Assembly (NCBI RefSeq): GCF_000188695.1
Contig: NW_004754913.1
Location: 455,871 to 465,870 of the forward strand
Direction: 5' to 3'
Length of the DNA: 10,000 nucleotides
From: Salpingoeca rosetta
Lineage: Eukaryota; Opisthokonta; Choanoflagellata; Craspedida; Salpingoecidae
The notes below the pieces were generated by a model. That model saw only the letters and a list, made by a program, of their open reading frames with translations, was not told where the DNA came from and made no database searches. Position numbers and translations under genes: made by a program. This document shows, in pieces, positions 1-10,000 of the stretch (its first letter is position 1; each line of letters starts with the position of its first letter).

Positions 1-125
1 GGAATGACAACAACACACACACACATACAAAAATACACGCACAAATACACTCTCACACAAATACACACACACACACACACACAAATACACGCATAAATAC
101 AAATACACACACACACACACAAATA
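1..125. repeat. CA-rich microsatellite tract with ATACA interruptions
   Basis: Runs of CA are broken by aaatacac units (for example near 30-60 and 80-110). The tract lies inside the partial first intron. Confidence 0.9.
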
Positions 126-253
126 CAACTCCAAGCCCACGCAATTGCCATCAACCTGCGTTCACACACGAGCTATTCACCTACCATCTGAACAACAAAA
201 TAACCATGTTGCCTCACCACACCTGTCGTCTCACCACACCTTTCTTCCTGCAG
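1..253 (+). other. Annexin intron (3' part, partial)
   Basis: The sequence is almost entirely CA-rich up to about 125, then pyrimidine-rich, ending in acceptor tttcttcctgcag (241-253). No upstream exon is recognisable. The intron interrupts the codon for Val at the LLTI|V junction of an annexin repeat (phase 1), so the preceding exon lies outside the window. Confidence 0.85.
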
Positions 254-1924
254 TGAAAGCGGTGCGCGATCAGCTGTCGCTGATGGCGGAGCTTGCGTTT
301 GAGGCATGCAAAGGCCTGGGCACCAACGAAGACCTGCTCACGTTCATCCTGACGTCGCGCTGCGAGTATGATTTGCTGGACATTGCGGAGAAGTACCGCG
401 AACTGTACAAGGAGGATCTCTACGCCCGCGTTCGCAAGGAGACATCAGGTGCCCACTGCGCACCGCTCTTGTCGCTGCCGTTGCGGCTGCTTCTTCTGTG
501 TATGTGTACGTGTTGTGTGTTCGACCAAGTCTCACACAACACGTACACATCCATACAACCCGCCAATGTCCCCACCCGTACACACACACCACCACCACCA
601 CCACGACTGTGACGTTGGCAGGGTACTACCGGCTGCTGTTGTGCGAACTCTTTGGAGAGGTGCAGTTTGACCCGGAGAAGGATGCGAAGCGGCTTAGGAA
701 GGCCATGCGTGGATGGGGTGAGCATGTTTACCAATGGGAGCGGTTGGGAGGAGAGAGTGCACATGTGGTTTGTTGTTGTTGTTCCTGTGCTTCTTTGTGT
801 GTGTGCGTGTGTGCTTCTTTGTGTGCGCGTGTGCGTGTGTGCGTGTGTGTGCGTGTGTGTGCTTCTTTGTGTGCGTGTGTGCGTGTGTGCGTGTGTGTGC
901 GTGTGTGTGTATTTCTCAACCGCTCTCCCCTGTGCCCGGTCACCATCCCCAATGGCTCGTTGTTTCGCATCCCCTCTCGTCCTTCTCTCGTTCACCCTTC
1001 CCATTGCTCCTCCCCTTGCACCAGGCACGAACGAGTCTGTGCTGAACAAGATCATCGGCGGGCGCACGAATGCACAGCGTCAGACCATCGCCACCACATT
1101 CAAGGACCTCTACAACCGCGACCTCAGCAAGGTTGGTCGGTGTTTGCGGTGATGGTGGTGGCGATAATGTTGTTTGTTGATGATGGTGGTGATGGCGGTA
1201 GTGGCGATAGCCATTGGAAGAGATGATGAGTTGAGAGTGGGTACCTTGTGCACGTGTGGATGTGGTTTTGGTGCTGGCTATGTTCCGTGCGTGGCTGCAT
1301 TTGTGTACTCGCATCATATTGTTGCCTCATCTCCTTCAACACCTCCTCACTCCACACCATTTCAACTACTCATCAACCACCACCCATCAACGCTCACTCC
1401 CAACCACCACTGCCCACGTCCTCGTTTGTCGTGTAACAGGACCTGAAGAGCGAGACGAGCGGCGACTACCGCTATCTGCTGCTGGCGCTCATGATGGACC
1501 CGGTCGAGTTTGTTGCGTCGGAGGTGCAACGCGCTGTCAAGGGACTGGGCACCGACGACCGCAGCCTCATTGAGATTCTCTGCACGCGCACGGGCTTCCA
1601 GATGCGCGGGCTGAAGGAGAAGTACCAGGAGATGTACGGGCGCACGATGGCCGAGGCCGTGCGTGATGACACGTCGGGCGACTACCGCCGTCTCCTCCTC
1701 GCCCTCATCGAAGGCGAACGCAACGACTCCGAGGCGGTGGGTGTGCATATGTTTGTGTGTGTGTGTGTGGGTGCAGGTGTGCAGGTGTGTATGTGTGTGT
1801 GTGTGTGCATATGTTTGTGTGTGTGGTGGAGGATGACTCGCGAATTTATCATCCTGGACACACGCCCCACGACTGCCCTCCACCGTCCCAACCATCCCAT
1901 CTCGTCACCAATAGTCACCGTACA

Positions 1925-1997
<73 letters not shown>

Positions 1998-3759
1998 TAC
2001 ATACACACATACACACTACACCACGACCATGCCTGCACCGTCCAGCCGGATGATGAGACGGCGCGGACGGAGGCCTCGCGTCTGTATCAGGCTGGTGAAG
2101 CGCGCATGGGCACAGACGAGGCAACCTTCATTGAGATCTTCAGCACCCACTCCTTCCCCATGCTCCGACGCATCTTCGAGCACTACAGCAAGGTGCTGTT
2201 GCCACACATGATGGTGTGGCAGGATGTTGCTTGCTGGCTTGCTTGTGTGTGTTTGTGCATATGTGTTTGTGTGTTTGTGTGTTTGTGTGTTTGTGTGTGT
2301 GTGTGTATCCTGATTGTTTTTTTTTTTCCTTCAGCTTTACGCCCAACGCACGTTCGCGTTCTCATCATCAGCACTACGCCACCTTTTCCACTCCAATACC
2401 GACATACACACACACACACATGCGCGTGCACACACACCTACACACACACGTCTGCAGCTGTGCGATTACGACATTGAGAAGAGCATCACGCGGGAGACGT
2501 CGCTCGACTTCAAGAAGGCGCTCCTCACCATCGGTACGGCCGTGACCGCACGCTAGTACTGGGGGTGGAGGGGGGGGGGTTTAGCAAACATCATTTTATT
2601 GTGTTGGGCCTTGTTGTTGACTGGTGTTAGTTTTGTTGGGTGGTGCTGTTAGTACTTCATTCCCACATGCATGCATTTTTTTCACGCCCACGCGCATACA
2701 GCTTCACGCACTCACATTTTGTCCCTGTCACTCTGCCTCCCCCAACATACACACACACACCACACACAACACACACACACACACACACAACACACACACA
2801 CACACACACACTCCCCGTATTCCCATTACTCACCTGCTCCCCAACTTCTCCTGTGCAGTGAAAGTTGTGCGGGATCCTGAGGGGTTTATGGCGACGGAGC
2901 TGTACAACACGATGAAGGGCGCCGGCACACGCGACCGCAACCTCATCCGCATCATCGTCATGCATGCTGAGGACGACCTGAAACACATTGGCGATGCTTT
3001 CTACGAGAAGCACAAGATCACGCTCGAGAAAATGTGGGTGCACGCGTCCGACCAGCAGTTGGTTTGTTGTGCGTGTCTGCCGTGTGAATGTGGTGACATG
3101 CTTTCTTTTGCTCAGTTGATTCTTGTGTCACAGACTGCGATTGATATCGACGCACGATCATCATCATCATCATCATCATCATCATTGCGATGGTTCTTCC
3201 TCGCTCACCGCCACCACGTGTCACCATTGCGCGCGTGTGCAGGATCTCTGGCGACACGTCGGGCGACTACCGCCGTCTGCTCATCCGTCTCCTTGACTTC
3301 TCCCGCAAGGTGTGCGTGCGCAACGACGCGCGACGCAAGCACGCCCTGGAGCAGCAGGAGCACCTTGGTGGCGGCGCACGCGTCACCATCAACATCTCCA
3401 CGCGGCACCAGCACCACCGCCACCACGAGCGGCACCTCGTGCACCCGCCATCCACGTCCGACAACGTGTTCACGCCACGGTACCCACCACAACAGCACGA
3501 GCATCAACATCAGCAGCATCAGCAGCATCAGCAGTATCAGCAGCACCAGCAGTACCCACCGACAGATGGTGGTGCCACTGTTGCGACGATGTTGAGCTCT
3601 GTTGATGGCGCGCGCTCCTCGCATTCCTCGCGTGACAGCAGCCTGACACGCGGCCGGCACGAGCAGCCGTCCGCGACAACCACCACCGATGGCAAAGGCA
3701 ACACCGTCATCACGCTGACCGTGGACACGCCCCAGCCAGAGGCAGAGGCCATGTTCTGA
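254..3759 (+). CDS. Multi-repeat annexin (annexin A6-like), 3' part, 8 exons, with His/Gln-rich C-terminal tail
   Basis: Annexins bind acidic membrane phospholipids in a Ca2+-dependent way on the cytosolic side. Exons: 254-448, 622-717, 1025-1131, 1440-1736, 2046-2192, 2458-2533, 2859-3033, 3243-3759 (stop TGA 3757-3759). All introns are GT-AG, phases match, and the joined frame gives 535 residues plus a split first codon. The first exon encodes a fourth-type repeat (VK..RD start, GLGT loop, acidic cap residue in KETSG). It is followed by repeat 1 (AKRLRKAMRGWGTNE, KSETSGDY), repeat 2 (GLGTDD, DDTSGDY), repeat 3 (RMGTDE, RETSL) and repeat 4 (GAGT, GDTSGDYRR). The Gly-X-Gly-Thr type II Ca2+ loop and its distant Asp/Glu are visible in repeats 1, 2 and 4 and in the preceding repeat. 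Repeat 3 has a divergent loop, and Leu replaces Gly in its TSG motif. After the core comes a 149-residue low-complexity tail (3310-3756). The 5' end lies outside the window, so repeat number and N-terminus are unknown. Confidence 0.95.
502..550 (+). repeat. Perfect 18-bp inverted repeat (hairpin) inside an annexin intron
   Basis: Arm 502-519 (atgtgtacgtgttgtgtg) is exactly complementary to arm 533-550, with a 13-base loop. It sits in the middle of the 173-base intron 449-621. In the pre-mRNA it would form an 18-bp stem between the donor and acceptor halves. Confidence 0.9.
787..912. repeat. TG-rich minisatellite: 48-base tandem duplication
   Basis: Bases 811-858 and 859-906 match at 47 of 48 positions by my count. 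Each has a gtgcttctttgtgtg head and a TG/CG body, with an underlying 24-base period. A partial third head lies at 787. It is in the annexin intron 718-1024. Confidence 0.85.
1741..1825. repeat. TG-rich tract with a 23-base direct repeat
   Basis: The 23 bases from 1741 (gtgtgcatatgtttgtgtgt...) recur from 1803, with TG-rich sequence between. The tract starts four bases after the 5' splice site of annexin intron 1737-2045. Confidence 0.85.
1926..1985. repeat. (CA)30 microsatellite
   Basis: An uninterrupted CA run in the 3' half of annexin intron 1737-2045, followed by further CA/ATACA sequence to about 2020. It is complementary to the TG tract at the start of the same intron. Confidence 0.95.
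2240..2307. repeat. TTTGTGTG-type tandem repeat
   Basis: Several copies of an 8-base ttgtgtgt-like unit followed by pure TG, in the 5' half of annexin intron 2193-2457. Confidence 0.85.
2320..2334 (+). promoter_or_regulatory. Candidate alternative 3' splice site of the annexin gene
   Basis: A branch-point-like ctgat (from 2310) is followed by a run of T, then ccttcag ending at 2334. This is a much better polypyrimidine tract than the acceptor ending at 2457, which the annexin alignment supports. Bases 2335-2457 are 123 nt, open and in frame, so its use would insert 41 residues ahead of LCDYDIEK in repeat 3. Confidence 0.5.
2403..2450. repeat. CA-rich tract in an annexin intron
   Basis: CA repeats with a gcgcgtg interruption just upstream of acceptor 2455-2457. 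If the upstream acceptor is used, this would be translated as a Thr/His-rich stretch. Confidence 0.85.
2749..2811. repeat. CA-rich microsatellite in annexin intron 2534-2858
   Basis: CA runs interrupted by caacac units, in the 3' half of the intron between annexin repeats 3 and 4. The 5' half of this intron has a short poly-G run near 2570-2579 and no recognisable feature. Confidence 0.85.
3157..3183. repeat. (ATC)9 trinucleotide repeat in annexin intron 3034-3242
   Basis: Nine uninterrupted ATC units, non-coding in the supported model. Confidence 0.9.
3502..3555 (+). repeat. Coding (CAT/TAT CAG CAG)n repeat in the annexin tail
   Basis: A nine-base repeat in the coding frame gives His-Gln-Gln / Tyr-Gln-Gln triplets (HQHQQHQQHQQYQQHQQY). 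It is the most repetitive part of the C-terminal extension. Confidence 0.9.
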
Positions 3760-3775
3760 GACCATGAAGACGCAG

Positions 3776-3828
<53 letters not shown>

Positions 3829-4385
3829 GCAGTGGGTGCAATCTCGCATTTGGGGTGTTGTTTTGCCCGTCATCATCTGCTCTTGACATCTTTGCTGCAA
3901 TGTCTTGCTTGCGCCCGTGCTTGTTTGGAGTGATTGAGACGTGTTGTTCCCTACCCATTTGTTCTTGTGTTTGTTGCTTGCTTCAGATTGAGGCTCACCA
4001 TGCTTGTCGCGGGTGATGTTTGCGGTGTTTGGGTTGCTCTGCCACGGTGGGAGGTGCGACTTTTTTCTCTTCTGCTTCGCGTCCTTCTTGTGATGGTGCT
4101 CGTTTGCTTGCTTGTTTGTTGTTGCTTACACCATCAGCAAAGTTTAAACCACATCAACAAAGATCAATCGGCCAAACGCAGTGTGACGTGACGACAAACA
4201 ACTGCATCTCACACCCAACGCGCAACGCGCTGTCTGCTATCAAGCACATTTGCACATCACGAAGACACAAAACAAAACAATGGCAGAAACGAAGGAAGGA
4301 AAGGAGAGAAGGAAGAAACAAAAACACAGGAAGACGAGCTGCAATGAAAGGTCCAACGACGCGTGCGTGCGTGCGCGTGTGTGTG
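3760..4385. other. Spacer between convergent annexin and sirtuin genes
   Basis: Both genes end towards this 626-base stretch, so it should hold both 3' untranslated regions. Apart from the (TG)23 tract I see no gene, no RNA gene and no AATAAA signal on either strand. The open frames here are T/G-rich low-complexity readings with no family resemblance. Confidence 0.7.
3779..3824. repeat. (TG)23 microsatellite
   Basis: An uninterrupted TG run that begins 19 bases after the annexin stop codon, so it probably lies in the 3' untranslated region as a UG repeat. Confidence 0.95.
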
Positions 4386-7513
<3,128 letters not shown>

Positions 7514-7870
7514 CTTGTCTGTGTGTGTCTGTGTGTGTGTGTGTGTCTGTGTGTGTGTGTGTGTGTGTGTCTCTGTGTGTCTGGGGTGGAAGTCTGCTGG
7601 TGATGGCACTCGTGTCGTCTCGCACAGTCACATCCGTTATGCTATAAAAAGGATACAATGCTATTACAAGACCAATACCGTGAATTTAGATAGCCTGTGA
7701 AAGATGTGCCACATTTCTCGACCAATTTTGAATTTTGGGTGTTTGTTTTGGCATTTGCCGCACTTCCAGCCAGCCACGGAGATACACACACGCCGCTCTC
7801 ACCAGATCCTCATCCCCATCCTTGCCACCCATCCTTGTTGCCAGCCAAAGACGCAGCGAAGCACGCCACC
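7514..7870. promoter_or_regulatory. Candidate bidirectional promoter between SIRT2-like and UBE2S genes
   Basis: There are 357 bases between divergent start codons. The sirtuin-proximal part is a TG tract (7517-7582), which would be CA in its 5' untranslated region. An AT-rich patch (about 7636-7745) holds a TATAAAAA element on the plus strand (7643-7650) and two GACCAAT motifs (7670-7676 and 7720-7726). The TATA-like element is oriented for UBE2S. No transcription start can be fixed from sequence alone. Confidence 0.4.
7517..7582. repeat. TG microsatellite next to the sirtuin start codon
   Basis: TG runs broken by tctg units, starting four bases upstream of the sirtuin ATG (7513-7511). They would be transcribed as CA repeats in the 5' untranslated region. 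Confidence 0.9.
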
Positions 7871-7882
7871 ATGTCGACCGTG
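7871..7882 (+). other. 12-nt first coding exon of UBE2S
   Basis: ATG TCG ACC GTG (Met-Ser-Thr-Val) is followed at once by a consensus donor, GTACGT (7883-7888). The acceptor at 8038-8040 joins it in phase 0 to AGT TCC AGC. If the intron is retained, this frame stops at TAG seven codons after the GTG. Confidence 0.75.
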
Positions 7883-9507
7883 GTACGTTCAACGAGACAT
7901 GTGTAGGATAGCAATATCTGTGGAGAGTGATGGAGAGTAACGGAGTGTGTGATAACTTGATGCACACAGCATGTGTGCTTGCTGCGTTAGTTTTGGGAGC
8001 TCACACGCCCCAATCGCTATGCTGCTGTTTGGGAAAACAGAGTTCCAGCTACGTACAGAACGAGAACATCTCCCCAGTGGTGCTGAGGAGGGTAACAAAG
8101 GAGGTTGTGAAGCTCACCAAGAACCCACCGGAGGGCATCAAAGTGCACATTGACGAGGCAAACATCACAGACATCCAAGCAACCATCTACGGCCCAGGTG
8201 CGCTGAACACATTTTGTGCGTGTGCGTGTGCGTGTGCGTGGTGTCAGGCTTGAGGTGTGAGGTTTGAGGTGCAGGTTGTTCTGCGTTCGTATTTGTGCGC
8301 GTGTTGTTAAGCGTGTGCAAGGCTCACATGAGTTTGACGTAACGCTGGGCGTGTTGTGAAACATGTCACACAACCTTGCTCACACCGCGTGTGTTTGTGT
8401 GCATCCTCGGCCTTACGCCTGTCGGATTCCCCGTCTCCCTTCCCCTTGTTTGTTTTCTGTCTGAAGACTCCACACCGTATGAGGGGGGCGTGTTCAGGGT
8501 GCGCTTGTCGCTGCCATCTGACTTTCCGCAGTCGCCCCCAAAGGGCCATTTCCTCACCAAGATTTTCCACCCCAACGTTGCGGAAGCTGGCGATATCTGC
8601 GTCAACACACTGAAGCGAGACTGGACACCAGACAACACACTGGAGCACGTGCTCACCATCATCAAGTGTCTCCTGATTCACCCCAACCCTGCATCTGCCC
8701 TCAACGAGGACGCCGGCAAGCTGCTACTGGAGGAGTAAGCTGCTTTGCGCGCTGGCTATGTGTGTGTGTGTGTGGGGGGGGGGGAGAGTTAGTGTGTGAA
8801 TGGGTGAATGAGTGAGAGAGAGAGCGAGTGAGTGTGTGTGAGTATGTGTGTGAGTGTGAGTACGCGCGTGTGAGTACGTGTGTGAGTGTGTGTGAGTGTG
8901 AGTGTGAGTGAGTGTGAGTGTGAGTGTGTGTGAGCGTGCTCGCGTGTTCCAAACTCTCCCTTGTTTCACACTGCATGCTGATGAATTCTGTCTTCACGTG
9001 ATGGATCTCACCGCTCCTCTCTGCGCCCGCTCATCTCGTGCACGTGTTACAGCTACGAGGGCTTTGCCAAGCGAGCCAAGATGATGACACAGATCTACGC
9101 CAAGCCAACAGCAAAGGATGCAGCAGACCAACCAGCCGCGTCTTCATCGTCTTCATCTTCCTCCGCATCCGTGAGTGTGTGTGAGTGTGTGAATGTGTGT
9201 GAATGTGTGTGTGTGTGAGTGTGTGCATGAATGTGTGTGTGTGTGTGTGTGAATGTGTGTGTGTGTGTGCGAGGTGCAAAGGCAGAGGCACAGACAGCGA
9301 GAGAAGCAAAAGGCAGCGCTTGTGTATCTGTGTCTGCACCTTGGTGTGAACAATGCCTCAACCATTTCCAGCCCTGAACCATCTGACTCACCACATGATA
9401 CCTTTCCGCATTCCTTTGCTTTGTTTTGACTGCAGGGCCCTGGCGACGCGAAGAAGAAGCCGAAGAAGAAGGCGGACAAGAAGAAGAAGGCGCTTAAGCG
9501 ATTGTAA
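7871..9507 (+). CDS. UBE2S: Ubiquitin-conjugating enzyme E2 S (APC/C K11-chain-elongating E2), complete, 5 exons
   Basis: In animals UBE2S extends Lys11-linked ubiquitin chains on substrates of the anaphase-promoting complex. Exons: 7871-7882, 8041-8197, 8467-8734, 9053-9170, 9436-9507 (TAA 9505-9507). The total is 627 nt, 208 residues, against 222 for the human protein. The UBC fold is recognisable: PPEGIKV and a beta-strand ending in YGP, the TPYEGGVFR turn, [15 protein letters not shown] (HPN at 91-93), active-site Cys101 in GDICVN, then LKRDW and [20 protein letters not shown]. That last block is very close to UBE2S and unlike most E2s. The tail has an eight-Ser run encoded near 9149-9164, then 11 Lys within 23 residues, and ends in Leu-Lys-Arg-Leu, matching the Leu-Arg-Arg-Leu end of human UBE2S that docks on the APC/C. 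The ATG sits in a strong context (gccaccATG), but exon 1 encodes only four residues. The gene is divergent from the sirtuin gene. Confidence 0.95.
8219..8241. repeat. Short (GTGTGC) tandem repeat in UBE2S intron 2
   Basis: About four hexamer units (gtgcgt / gtgtgc phase) near the donor of intron 8198-8466. The rest of that intron shows nothing recognisable. Confidence 0.8.
8759..8938. repeat. TG, poly-G and GAGTGT-type repeat array in UBE2S intron 3
   Basis: A TG run (8759-8774), a run of about 11 G, then a long array of gagtgtgtgtgagtgt variants. It fills the 5' two thirds of intron 8735-9052. Confidence 0.9.
9171..9269. repeat. TG/GAATGTGT repeat starting at the 5' splice site of UBE2S intron 4
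   Basis: The donor GTGAGT (9171-9176) runs directly into gtgtgtgagtgtgtgaatgtgtg repeats. The splice site is part of the repeat. Confidence 0.9.
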
Positions 9508-10000
9508 TCAACACCCCACCTTGTGTTTCTCCCCTCCACATCATGTCCATGTCACACGTGAACAAACGCGCGCACGCAACCGTGTACAACACATACACAT
9601 GTGTGCGCATCACGCATTGTGCTGAGATGTTTTGTTCGCTCTGGTCTTCCTTTTGTCCCCTCTTGCCTATCTCTTGCTTGTCTCGCGCTTCCCTCCTTTC
9701 CTTTGTGACATGAATGATGATGAAGGGATGTTTGTGTTGATTAGCACAGCACCACATACACGCACATGCACGCGCACGCGTACGCTGACTGCGTGGCCAA
9801 TTGCCCTTTCGTGCTTGGTTGTGGCTGCCTCTTCCTTCTTGCCTTGTTGCCTTGTTGTTTGCTTGCTTCACTTGTGGATAGTGCCCGCTCTTCTTGCTTG
9901 CGGGGGTGTTGTTGATAGTTGTGTTGATGACGATGATGATGGGTTTTGATTGCTCAGACAGCGTGGTGCGATAAACGGAATGAAACCGAGCACTGATGGC
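9508..10000. other. Spacer downstream of UBE2S, no supported gene
   Basis: The first part should be the UBE2S 3' untranslated region. The stretch is T/G- and C/T-rich. It has open frames on both strands, but none shows a domain, a plausible exon structure or a family match. I see no tRNA, no AATAAA and no long repeat. Confidence 0.6.

Noticed and set aside
420..1067. Long minus-strand frame of Thr/His repeats (215 residues)
   Set aside because: It is a shadow of TG-rich introns and annexin exons. CA/TG repeats have few stops, so such frames are expected.
2534..2556. Annexin stop at 2554-2556 by reading through exon end 2533
   Set aside because: A consensus donor (GTACGG) at 2534 joins in phase to 2859 and continues annexin repeat 4, so the stop is intronic. 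It could only matter if the intron is retained.
3205..3900. Minus-strand frame of 231 residues opposite the annexin tail
   Set aside because: It is antisense to a well-supported annexin exon, rich in Val/Leu from the CAG repeat, and has no family resemblance.
9632..9949. Plus-strand frame of 105 residues downstream of UBE2S with hydrophobic segments
   Set aside because: It comes from T/G- and C/T-rich low-complexity DNA with no motif, and a minus-strand frame of similar length overlaps it.

Overview
The window is eukaryotic nuclear DNA: three multi-exon protein genes with short GT-AG introns, standard stop codons, GC-rich exons, and introns and spacers full of TG/CA microsatellites. Compact genes with about 4 to 9 exons, introns of roughly 150-400 bases, and an annexin, a class I sirtuin and an APC/C-type E2 enzyme suggest a unicellular relative of animals. 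A choanoflagellate is my best guess, but this is inference from gene content and architecture, not an identification.

Layout: (1) 1-3759, plus strand: the 3' part of a large annexin gene. Eight exons encode one annexin repeat of the fourth type, then a complete four-repeat annexin core, then a 149-residue His/Gln/Ser/Thr-rich tail. The gene begins left of the window, and the repeat order points to an annexin with at least eight repeats (annexin A6-like). (2) 3760-4385: spacer between two convergent genes, holding a (TG)23 tract. (3) 7513 down to 4386, minus strand: a complete nine-exon class I sirtuin (SIRT2/SIRT3 type, 400 residues) with an acidic C-terminal tail. (4) 7514-7870: short spacer between divergent start codons, with an AT-rich patch containing a TATA-like element and two CCAAT motifs. 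(5) 7871-9507, plus strand: a complete five-exon UBE2S-type ubiquitin-conjugating enzyme (208 residues) whose Lys-rich tail ends in Leu-Lys-Arg-Leu. (6) 9508-10000: no gene that I can support.

I built the gene models by hand, joining GT-AG boundaries whose phases match and whose joined protein continues the family pattern. The coding totals divide by three in all three genes. The sirtuin and the E2 enzyme are head-to-head with 357 bases between start codons. SIRT2 is reported to act on APC/C co-activators and UBE2S is the APC/C chain-elongating E2, so shared control of this pair would make biological sense, but that is inference. The most unusual non-coding signals are a perfect 18-base hairpin inside one annexin intron, a frequent TG-at-5'/CA-at-3' polarity of introns on both strands, and a strong in-frame alternative 3' splice site in the annexin gene.
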